A stretch of DNA of 64,000 bases from Herbaspirillum autotrophicum (lineage in GTDB: Bacteria; Pseudomonadota; Gammaproteobacteria; Burkholderiales; Burkholderiaceae_D), in the NCBI RefSeq assembly GCF_001189915.1, contig NZ_LFLS01000005.1:124001-188000 (forward strand), written 5' to 3'. How positions within the stretch are numbered: position 1 is the first letter of the stretch; the number at the start of each line of letters is the position of its first letter. The translations under genes were made by a program, and so were the position numbers. Of the stretch, positions 1 to 6,658 are shown piece by piece. A model generated the notes under the pieces. It did not search any database and was not told the origin of the DNA. It was given only the letters and a program-made list of their open reading frames with translations.

Positions 1-1747
1 CGGCAGCGTGACCGTCGGTCTCGGCTTCTCCGGCAGTGCCAATGCCAGCTACAGCAGAGTCAAGGCCGACTTCGCCAGCGTCGACCAGCAATCGGGCATC
101 GAAGCCGGCGATGACGGCTTCCAGCTCAACGTCAACGGCAACACCGATCTCAAGGGTGGCAAGATTGCCAGTACCGACAAAGCCGTTCGGGATAGTAAAA
201 ATACGCTCACGACCGACACGCTGACCACCAGCAGCATCGCCAACAAGAGCCAGTTCAGCGCCGAGAGTATCAGCGTTGGCGGCGGCGGTGGCGACTGGTC
301 CGGCATGGGCGGAGGACTTCCCGGAGCCGGGGGCGGCCTTGGTTTCGACAGCGGCAGCGAGAGCAGTACCACGCATTCCGGCATCAGTGATGCCAGGATC
401 ACCATCAACGATGCCGCACAACAGGAAAAAACCGGCCAGACCACTGCACAAACCATCGCCGGTCTCGACAAAACCGTTCGTACCGGCAAGGACACCAGCA
501 ACAGTCTCAACAAGAACTGGGACGGCGAAGAACTGAATCAGGACGTACAGGCGCAAGCGCAGATCACGCAGGCGTTCGGGCAGCAGGCAGCCAAGGCGAT
601 CGGCGACTATGCGGGCAGGGAGCTGGAATCATTGGAGAAAGCGGCCAAAGCCGCAGAACTGAACGGCGATACCGCGCAAGCGGCACAACTCCATGCCGAA
701 GCAAAGAACTGGGCTGAAGGAGGAACCTATCGCATCGCTGCCCACGCAGCAGCAGGCGCACTCGGCGGCGGACTGGCCGGCGCATTGGGTGCCACCGCCA
801 GTGCAGCACTGATGCCAACTATCGCCGGTGAAATCAACAAGCTGGACTTGCCGGAACCGGTCAGGCTAGCGCTTGCAACGGCTGCGGCAGCCGGTGTCGG
901 CGCGATTGCCGGAGGGGCCAGCGGTGCGGCCGGTGCTTTCAATACGGATGTCAATAACCGGCAGATTCACGAAGACAATAAAGCCAAAGAGAAAACGCTT
1001 GCCAGAAACCTCGCAGGCAAAAGCAATGGACAATACTCGTCCGAGGTAATCGAAAATGCACTGCGTGGAGCGAACAATAACCAGCTTGGCGAAACGGTGC
1101 TTACCGGCGCAGTCGTTCCCCATGATGCCAAGACGGCTTTGCGTATCCATGACAGTACAGGAATGATATCGGGCCGGGCACCAGACGGCTCGCCGCTACT
1201 GATGCAAAATCCGACAATGCTCGCTGTCCCGCCTGCAGATCTACAGGCCTTCATCAAACTACACACCGGCAATACGTATAGCTGGAACGTCTCAGCACCG
1301 CAACTGCCTGCGACGCCATTGTCCCCGCTGCCTTCAATCATGCCAGGCACGGTAACGCCTGAAATGCTCGCCAGCAGACAAAACAACGCAGCCGACTTCG
1401 CCAGCTGGATTGCTACCCAGTCGACCAGGTTTGGATCTGCGGCGACTGCGTATGGCGCTTATCTGGCATCGCAACCGAATGCGGTTTCGCAAACGGGTGC
1501 CGCGATACAGTTCGGGATGGCGGGTACCGCGACAGCGGTGGGATTCGGGGCTGGGGCTATAGAGCAGTTGTTACGGCCTGATGTGGGGAAAACATTGATT
1601 GATGGAACTGCTACTGCGGTGATCATCGCTGCTGACAAATTACCGTATGGCCCAATCTACACACCTCTCACAAATGAAATGATCGAAAAAATAAAAAACA
1701 GTGAGATCGCCGGGAAAACGCAGAATTGGATTAATGGAAGCAAATAG
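1..1747 (+). CDS. CdiA/FhaB-like two-partner secreted exoprotein, C-terminal part (5' end outside window)
   Basis: The frame is open to the left window edge, so this is only the last 580 or so residues of a large TpsA exoprotein. Residues 1-190 are Ser/Thr/Gly/Asn-rich and read like the end of the filamentous haemagglutinin region. Residues 240-315 form an Ala/Gly-rich hydrophobic pretoxin segment ending in a DVNNRQIH motif near residue 316, comparable to the boundary motif seen before variable CdiA tips. The remaining 260 residues would be the delivered toxin. They match no nuclease motif I recognise and contain two hydrophobic stretches (about 498-522 and 536-556). The next gene encodes a membrane protein, so a membrane-acting (ionophore-like) toxin is a reasonable inference. 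The TpsB partner is at 4043. Confidence 0.85.
   Translation, partial: GSVTVGLGFSGSANASYSRVKADFASVDQQSGIEAGDDGFQLNVNGNTDLKGGKIASTDKAVRDSKNTLTTDTLTTSSIANKSQFSAESISVGGGGGDWSGMGGGLPGAGGGLGFDSGSESSTTHSGISDARITINDAAQQEKTGQTTAQTIAGLDKTVRTGKDTSNSLNKNWDGEELNQDVQAQAQITQAFGQQAAKAIGDYAGRELESLEKAAKAAELNGDTAQAAQLHAEAKNWAEGGTYRIAAHAAAGALGGGLAGALGATASAALMPTIAGEINKLDLPEPVRLALATAAAAGVGAIAGGASGAAGAFNTDVNNRQIHEDNKAKEKTLARNLAGKSNGQYSSEVIENALRGANNNQLGETVLTGAVVPHDAKTALRIHDSTGMISGRAPDGSPLLMQNPTMLAVPPADLQAFIKLHTGNTYSWNVSAPQLPATPLSPLPSIMPGTVTPEMLASRQNNAADFASWIATQSTRFGSAATAYGAYLASQPNAVSQTGAAIQFGMAGTATAVGFGAGAIEQLLRPDVGKTLIDGTATAVIIAADKLPYGPIYTPLTNEMIEKIKNSEIAGKTQNWINGSK
1502..1586 (+). repeat. Copy 1 of the toxin-tail direct repeat (copy 2 at 3181-3265)
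   Basis: About 85 bases beginning gcgatacagttcgggatggc are repeated nearly identically in direct orientation 1.68 kb downstream. Most of the few differences are at third codon positions. Repeats of this sort are the substrate for tip exchange between a CdiA gene and its orphan tips. Confidence 0.8.
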
Positions 1748-1749
1748 AA

Positions 1750-2031
1750 ATGATCGAAAAACATAGAAAACTATTCTCTTATCTGATTTCCGATGGTCAA
1801 TTAACCGGCTTGTTCGTATTTTTTTTGGTTGTTGCCGGCTTCACTTTGATGGGTCTTTCGCTCTATTTTTTCGATCACTATCATTTACGAATTATTGGTA
1901 TGTCGCTAGGATTGGCAATCGCTTCGATAGGGGGATATTCTGCTCGCGCATCCACTTTAAGAATCAAGCCCTTCGACAACACCTACAAAAAAGCAAGGAA
2001 AAGCTACGAAAAAGAAAAAGACGAATCTTGA
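1750..2031 (+). CDS. Two-helix membrane protein, candidate immunity protein of the upstream toxin
   Basis: This 93-residue protein starts two bases after the toxin stop codon, as expected for a cognate immunity gene. It has two predicted membrane helices (about residues 20-40 and 47-65), a short polar hairpin between them containing DHYHL, and a very lysine-rich cytoplasmic tail. It is clearly related to the 88-residue protein at 3413-3679: both have D-x-Y/Y-L before helix 2, a GY-(S/A)-A/S-(R/K)-A motif after it, then a PF motif and a Lys/Tyr-rich end. The sequence is much more AT-rich than the exoprotein gene, typical of variable toxin/immunity cassettes. The immunity role is inferred from position only. 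Confidence 0.7.
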   Translation: MIEKHRKLFSYLISDGQLTGLFVFFLVVAGFTLMGLSLYFFDHYHLRIIGMSLGLAIASIGGYSARASTLRIKPFDNTYKKARKSYEKEKDES

Positions 2032-2614
2032 GTATGTTTGGGCGTCGCCGCAGCAATCACAGGTGGTGTCGGAGCAGCGGCATTGCTTGCCATTCCCGGC
2101 ACACCGAGTTTAGCGCAGGCGGTGCCTTGGGTTCGGCATGTGGGCCTCACCGGCAGGGATCGCGGCCATCAGCGCAGGAATTAATGCTGGTGCACAGTAT
2201 TTGCAAAATGGAACAATTAACCCCGTAGATATGGCGGTCGCGGCAGCGACTGGTGGTGCGGGCGCTCACGGTGGACTGCTATGGAATATGGGTGTCAATG
2301 CCGCAGGCGGTGCCGGAGGTACGGCAATCAATAATTATTTGTATGGGAAAAACGATAGTGTCATTGGCAGCGCTATTTCGAGTGGAACATTGTCCAGCCT
2401 TGGCGATGGTATAGGGAAATTAAGCGGATCTGCGATGAACTCCGTGATGCGACCAACAATAAATACTCCGAATTGGGCGACGAGTGGAAGCTGGAATCTG
2501 TTCAGACCGAATAATTATCCACCTATTGGCGGCTCCGTGGCAGGGGCGTCCTCTCAGGAAATGGTTACTGGTATCCAGCAGCAAATGTCATCTCGATCCG
2601 GAGGTGAAAAATGA
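2032..2614 (+). pseudogene. Orphan CdiA-type toxin tip, 5' end frameshifted
   Basis: No signal peptide or haemagglutinin region precedes this stretch, so it is an orphan tip. The frame from 2032 encodes an Ala/Gly-rich segment (motif AITGGVGAAALLAIP) typical of the entry of FHA/MafB C-termini. That frame then dies at an out-of-frame stop, while the homologous-looking continuation is in the +1 frame from about 2138. This 158-codon part reads like the usual pretoxin helices: GINAGAQYLQNGTINPVDMA, then TGGAGAHGGLLWN and NNYLYGKNDSVIGSAISSG. A frameshift near 2110-2140 therefore separates the two halves. The last 50 residues are the putative variable tip, with no motif I recognise. Its stop overlaps the next start (ATGA). 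If translated from the ATG at 2138 it could still be expressed. Confidence 0.6.
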
Positions 2615-2841
2615 TTAAAAAGCTACTCTTGATATTTTGTATTTCGCTGCTTATATCCATTTCTGGGATGACGCTAATCTGGATAGCTGGAATTTATTTA
2701 AATTGTATTTTCGTTAGTGGCTGCTATCAAACTTTCGGAGCCATAGAATTATTAGGAGCTATCAATATAAAAAGTGCTCTGATAAAGGGAGCCTTACTGG
2801 CATTGGTATTTACTTTTCTGGCATGGATAAACAATAAATGA
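2611..2841 (+). CDS. Small two-helix membrane protein, candidate orphan immunity protein
   Basis: This 76-residue protein overlaps the orphan toxin tip by four bases (ATGA), so it is translationally coupled to it. Residues 5-35 and 52-72 are hydrophobic, giving two membrane helices with a loop that holds two cysteines (NCIFVSGC). The N-terminus MIKKLLLIFC could be read as a signal or lipoprotein-like sequence, but the stretch is long enough for a full helix. It does not obviously resemble the two-helix proteins at 1750 and 3413, so it may belong to a different immunity family. Function is inferred from location in the toxin array. Confidence 0.6.
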   Translation: MIKKLLLIFCISLLISISGMTLIWIAGIYLNCIFVSGCYQTFGAIELLGAINIKSALIKGALLALVFTFLAWINNK

Positions 2842-3017
2842 GTTCACCAACAGATCAAAACGAATGGGAGCAGGAAATAAAAATGGCGGGACCTGCTTTT
2901 CGCCCTGGCGAATATAAAAAACTCTCTAAAGCTCAAAAAATAATTTACTGGACAATTGTTATTTCTGTATTTTTTTTCATCTTTTCAATTTGGATATTCG
3001 GTCCATGGTGGCGTTAA
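2838..3017 (+). CDS. Small single-helix membrane protein (59 aa)
   Basis: This short gene again begins in an ATGA overlap with the stop codon of the preceding membrane protein. The product is hydrophilic up to about residue 34 (rich in Gln, Glu and Lys), then has one strong hydrophobic helix (IIYWTIVISVFFFIFSIWIF) and ends in GPWWR, a tail-anchored topology. I do not recognise a family. The chain of coupled overlaps from 2032 to 3017 suggests that tip remnant and both small membrane proteins are one transcriptional unit, perhaps two immunity proteins or an immunity protein plus an accessory factor. Confidence 0.5.
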   Translation: MSSPTDQNEWEQEIKMAGPAFRPGEYKKLSKAQKIIYWTIVISVFFFIFSIWIFGPWWR

Positions 3018-3180
3018 GCGGTGAGTTGAATCGTGAGACGTTTGACAGTGACGTAATCGCATTCCATTTGCATCAGCAGTAGTTAATGAAATTGGAGAAG
3101 TGCCGTTCAATTTATTACCCCCCCATCAGGATGGGGGATTGCATTAATGCTTATAGGATTAGTCTTGATGGCAATTGGTG
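3018..3180 (+). pseudogene. Non-coding remnant, possibly of a decayed immunity gene
   Basis: No intact ORF. Short frames interrupted by stops encode pieces such as NEIGEVPFNLL and, in another frame, WGIALMLIGLVLMAIGG, which looks like a membrane helix. This is compatible with a frameshifted small membrane protein. It stops abruptly at 3181 where the repeat of the toxin tail begins, so 3180/3181 looks like a recombination junction. Confidence 0.3.
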
Positions 3181-3416
3181 GCGATACAGTTCGGGATGGC
3201 GGGTACTGCGACAGCGGTGGGATTCGGGGCCGGGGCTATGGAGCAGTTGTTACGGCCTGATGTGAGGTAGACGGCCTTTGACGGTGGTATTGCTATCGCT
3301 GTGGACCGGTTAACCGGACATATCCCGATTTTGGCTCCGCGCTCAATGAATTTGGCGAAGCAATCAAGGCAATGCCTTCAGTAACTAATTTAAAAAATAA
3401 GGTAAATAGAAAATGA
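3181..3416 (+). pseudogene. Duplicated, decayed 3' end of the CdiA-like toxin gene
   Basis: The first 85 or so bases repeat 1502-1586 of the main toxin gene with only about four differences and in the same reading frame (AIQFGMAGTATAVGFGAGA, then EQLLRPDV). An in-frame TAG follows at the point where the intact copy continues with GKT. Beyond it, similarity continues at protein level but in another frame: LNEFGEAIKAMP to NKVNRK matches the intact end LTNEMIEKIKNSE to INGSK. The copy thus has at least one nonsense and one frameshift change. Its last stop overlaps the start of the next membrane gene (ATGA). It is a relic of a sister toxin tip displaced by recombination. Confidence 0.75.
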
Positions 3417-3679
3417 AATTTATAAGAGAAGGTAAATTGACTAATTTAGCTTTAGACATACTAGCTATAGCTGGTATTTCAGCTATGATCGGATCCTATT
3501 TTTTCATAGATACTTATTGGTTAAAAATAACTTTCGTCATTGCTGGTCTACTGATAGGAAGCATATCCGGTTATGCATCGAAAGCTCAAGTGTGGGGTTT
3601 AACACCATTTGAAAGGGAGGCGCCATGGCGCAAAGCAAAAAAGACATACACCTCCACCAATGAAGACATTAAAAAATGA
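3413..3679 (+). CDS. Two-helix membrane protein, paralogue of the candidate immunity protein at 1750
   Basis: This 88-residue protein has the same architecture as the product of 1750-2031: two membrane helices (about 17-33 and 41-57), a polar hairpin D-T-Y-W-L where the other has D-H-Y-H-L, a GYASKA motif after helix 2 (GYSARA in the other), a PF motif and a basic Lys/Tyr tail. It follows the decayed toxin tail just as the first follows the intact one, so toxin and immunity appear to have been duplicated together and then diverged. It is likely the surviving immunity gene of a lost sister toxin. Coding sequence is AT-rich, with many rare-looking codons for this genome. Confidence 0.7.
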   Translation: MKFIREGKLTNLALDILAIAGISAMIGSYFFIDTYWLKITFVIAGLLIGSISGYASKAQVWGLTPFEREAPWRKAKKTYTSTNEDIKK

Positions 3680-3738
3680 AGCTACGCCGGGAGCTTCCTT
3701 CGCCTTTGGGAAAAGTATTGGTGGAGCTATATTTCTGA

Positions 3739-3885
3739 AAATTCAAATTGTTTGGGCCTATAACAACTGGCGACAACACGCAGCCCTTCAATCCCCGGCA
3801 CAATCGTCCCACAGATCTCAAGATGCGAGGCAAAGCAAGATGCACTCACTGCTCCAGAGCTGCGGGCGCATTGCCAATACCCTGA
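3739..3885 (+). pseudogene. Possible third toxin-tip remnant in an otherwise gene-free stretch
   Basis: Between 3680 and 4042 I see no convincing gene. One frame is open for 48 codons without a proper start and reads NTQPFNPRHNRPTDLKMRGK followed by an ARCTHCS segment, with the look of the end of a secreted toxin or a zinc-binding tip (CxxC). Just upstream, in another frame, is SFAFGKSIGGAI. This may be a third degraded tip, but the evidence is weak. The rest of the interval is AT-rich and leads into the ribosome site of the TpsB gene. Confidence 0.25.
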
Positions 3886-4042
3886 AGCGACAATCAAATC
3901 GGAATCGAATAAATTTAATTCTTTAGTATGAAAATCAACGATGAATAGTAATTTTATTGTTTGCCAACGATATTTTAAGGATTCTCCTATATAAAAATAA
4001 CGCATATTTTTTTACCATTCCTCCCTTGCGAGGAGATAGTTT

Positions 4043-5824
4043 TTGAACGACATATTTTGGCCGGCAATGACGATGAGATTGGTGTTCGCCGCAATACTTG
4101 CGTCCACCGTCGGCTACGTCCAGGCGCAAAGCAGCGCGGCACCTGACAATATTCGCCGTGACGCTGAACGCAGTCGGTTGCTGCAACAAGAGCGCGAACG
4201 CGCTCTCCGTCAGCAGCAGGAACGCGCCACCGATGTTCATTTGCAGGCGCCTGCAGAGCATGGTTTGGCGCAATCGTTTCCGACTGGCGAAATGCCTTGT
4301 GTTGCAATCACACGCGTGACATTCGGTGACGAACTTGGTACGGAACTATCACAGCATTTTGGTTTTGCATTACAGAATGCGCTGGAAAACGGGTCCACTG
4401 CGGAGACTTCTGCGGGTGGCCTCTGCCTTGGCACGCAAGGCGTCAATATTGTCTTGAAACGGGTACAGAACGCCTTGTTTGGGGCCGGCTACATCACCAC
4501 TCGCGTCATGTTGGCACCACAGAATTTACACCACGGCGTACTGGTATTAAGCCTGATACCGGGCCGGGTGCGCCAGATACGATTTGCGCCTGACGCCGAT
4601 ATCCGTGCGACGCAATGGAATGCTGTCCCGCGCCATGCCTACGGCCTGCTGAACCTGCGCGACATCGAGCAAGCGATGGAAAATTTTAAACGCGTACCCA
4701 CCGCCGATGCCGATATCCGGATCGAACCGGGCATCGCCACCGATGCCTCACCCGGCGACAGTGACCTGGTGATCAGTTATCAGCAAGCATTTCCATTTCG
4801 CCTGACTACCGGCTTCGATGATGGCGGCAGCGTCAACACTGGAAAATATCAAAGCAACCTGACACTGTCTTACGACAACTGGTGGACCCTCAATGACTTG
4901 TTCTACGTCAGTGCCAATCACGACCTCGGAGGCAGCAAAACGGGCGACCACGGCAGCAGCGGCTATACCGTGCATTATTCATTACCGTTTGCGTACTGGA
5001 ATCTGGGCGCGACCCTCAGCAGCAGCCGCTATCAACAGGAAGTCGCCGGGTACCGGCAGTCCTACTGCTATCGCGGCACCAGCGACAATACAGAAATCAA
5101 ACTATCGCGTCTGATGTATCGCGATACCGTCAACAAAACTACAGTCATTCTCAAAGGCTTGTTGCGCAGTTCAGCCAACTACATTGACGATACTGAAATT
5201 CTCGCTCAGCGTCGTCGCACCACTGCGTGGGAACTTGCACTTCAGCATCGCACCAGCATTGGCAATGCCACACTGCATGCTACGCTGGCCTATCGCCGTG
5301 GTATCGGCGCATTCGGTGCCATGCCGGCGCCGGAAGAAAAATTCGGTGAAGGCGATGCACGCTTTCAAATCATCATCACCGATCTCAATCTGCAGTTGCC
5401 ATTCCACTTGCAAATGCCGTGGGGTAAACAATCACTGCGCTATCAGAGCGACATCCGCGCGCAACGGAACAATACTGCGCTGACACCGCAAGACCGCTTC
5501 GCCATCGGCGGCCGGTATACGGTGCGCGGCTTCGACGGCGAACTGATTCTGGCGGCCGAACGCGGGCTGCTGGTTCGCAATGAGCTCGGTATCGCACTCG
5601 GCACCAGCGACCAGGAATTGTATCTCGGCGTCGACTACGGCGAAGTCGACGGGCCGACCGCCGATCTGTTGCTAGGTCGCCGTCTGATGGGTGCCGTCAT
5701 CGGCCTGCGCGGCGGCTGGCGCGCGCTGTCCTGGGACATTTTCGCCGGCACGCCATTGTTGCGTCCTGACAATTTCCGCACCGCCGCCGTCGCTGCCGGC
5801 TTCAATCTGCTGTGGTCGTTTTAG
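4043..5824 (+). CDS. TpsB (FhaC/ShlB-type) outer-membrane transporter of the two-partner system
   Basis: The 593-residue product has a signal peptide (MRLVFAAILASTVGYVQAQ), a charged Arg/Gln-rich helix at about 40-65 like helix 1 of FhaC, POTRA-like repeats at about 80-205, and a C-terminal Omp85-type barrel. The barrel includes GRYTVRGFDGE, the conserved G-x-R-Y-x-V-R-G-F motif of the L6 loop. It should export the CdiA-like exoprotein across the outer membrane. The TTG at 4043 is chosen because AGGAG at 4031-4035 lies seven bases before it; ATGs at 4067 and 4073 lack such a site. The gene lies downstream of toxin and immunity genes, as in Burkholderia bcpAIOB, unlike the B-A-I order of enterobacteria. 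Confidence 0.9.
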   Translation: MNDIFWPAMTMRLVFAAILASTVGYVQAQSSAAPDNIRRDAERSRLLQQERERALRQQQERATDVHLQAPAEHGLAQSFPTGEMPCVAITRVTFGDELGTELSQHFGFALQNALENGSTAETSAGGLCLGTQGVNIVLKRVQNALFGAGYITTRVMLAPQNLHHGVLVLSLIPGRVRQIRFAPDADIRATQWNAVPRHAYGLLNLRDIEQAMENFKRVPTADADIRIEPGIATDASPGDSDLVISYQQAFPFRLTTGFDDGGSVNTGKYQSNLTLSYDNWWTLNDLFYVSANHDLGGSKTGDHGSSGYTVHYSLPFAYWNLGATLSSSRYQQEVAGYRQSYCYRGTSDNTEIKLSRLMYRDTVNKTTVILKGLLRSSANYIDDTEILAQRRRTTAWELALQHRTSIGNATLHATLAYRRGIGAFGAMPAPEEKFGEGDARFQIIITDLNLQLPFHLQMPWGKQSLRYQSDIRAQRNNTALTPQDRFAIGGRYTVRGFDGELILAAERGLLVRNELGIALGTSDQELYLGVDYGEVDGPTADLLLGRRLMGAVIGLRGGWRALSWDIFAGTPLLRPDNFRTAAVAAGFNLLWSF

Positions 5825-5996
5825 ACCATACCGATGCAACTTCCTGCATTTAACGCGCCCGCACACACGGCACACCGCGACGCTTGCATTGCGCAGCATC
5901 GGCAAATCCCAAAGGTTCTTCCTCTGGCGGCAGTCTGAGGAAAGAATTCGGCAACGGCGACCAGCAAGTGCCGCTGGCTGCGCCTGAAACACCTTC

Positions 5997-6021
5997 CAAT
6001 GTACAGCTACGCAGTACATTG
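5997..6021. promoter_or_regulatory. Inverted repeat CAATGTAC-N9-GTACATTG, possible operator
   Basis: A perfect 8-bp inverted repeat with a 9-base spacer lies about 75 bases before the ATG of the Spy-like gene, in the 273-base gap after the TpsB gene. Arm length and spacing fit a dimeric regulator site. The regulator is unknown. The rest of the gap shows nothing else. Confidence 0.3.
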
Positions 6022-6097
6022 TTACCAAATGCTTCCGCCCGCCCCGGGCGCTGGCAAAGGTGCTCTAATCCATGCTTTCAGATGATGCAGGCATGCC

Positions 6098-6637
6098 ATG
6101 AAATTCCTCTCCCGCCCGTTGCTGACAGCGCTGCTCAGCCTGACTTTGCTGGGTTCGGCACAGGCCGCGCCATTGATGGATTTGCTGGCGCAAGACATCT
6201 TGCCGATGGCCGGGCAGCTCAAGGGGGATCTGCATCTGAATCCGAATCAGCAAATCCTGTGGCAGCAAACCGAGCAAAAGACCCGCGTGATCGTCAATCA
6301 GCGGCAACGCCGGCGCGAGCAATTGCAAGGTGCCACGTTCGACAATCTGGCCAAACCCGATTTTGATTTGCGCACACTGGGCAGTGCGGTCGAAGCCGAA
6401 GCAACATTGAGCGACAGTGAAAACCATCAGTTGCGCGAATTGTGGCTGACCGTCAATGATGCGCTGGACGATACGCAACGACAAACCGCGCGCGCCTTCA
6501 TTGCGGATCGCATGATGCGCGAAGAAAGTCATGGCAGTGCCGGCAAAAGTGCGGGTAAAAGCGACAGCAGCAGCGGCCGTCAGCGCGGCAGCCATGGCAT
6601 GGGTGGCGGCATGGGCAGCGGTCCGACCCAGTTCTGA
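6098..6637 (+). CDS. Periplasmic Spy/CpxP-like (LTXXQ-related) protein
   Basis: The 179-residue product has a clear Sec signal peptide (MKFLSRPLLTALLSLTLLGSAQA). The mature part is almost entirely helical, with LHLNPNQQILWQQTEQKTR near 58 and LDDTQRQTARAFIADRM near 125, resembling the paired LTxxQ motifs of Spy/CpxP periplasmic chaperones and metal-stress proteins. The tail is Ser/Gly/Lys/Met-rich with several His and Met (GMGGGMGSG), which could bind metal. It is monocistronic between convergent neighbours. Family membership is judged from motif layout only; a specific stress or metal is not evident. Confidence 0.6.
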   Translation: MKFLSRPLLTALLSLTLLGSAQAAPLMDLLAQDILPMAGQLKGDLHLNPNQQILWQQTEQKTRVIVNQRQRRREQLQGATFDNLAKPDFDLRTLGSAVEAEATLSDSENHQLRELWLTVNDALDDTQRQTARAFIADRMMREESHGSAGKSAGKSDSSSGRQRGSHGMGGGMGSGPTQF

Positions 6638-6658
6638 GCGGGCCGGACCAGCTCCGCA

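Noticed and set aside
3727-4005. 92-codon minus-strand ORF in the gap before the TpsB gene
   Set aside because: No start signal or family feature and it runs over several stop-rich regions of the opposite frames.
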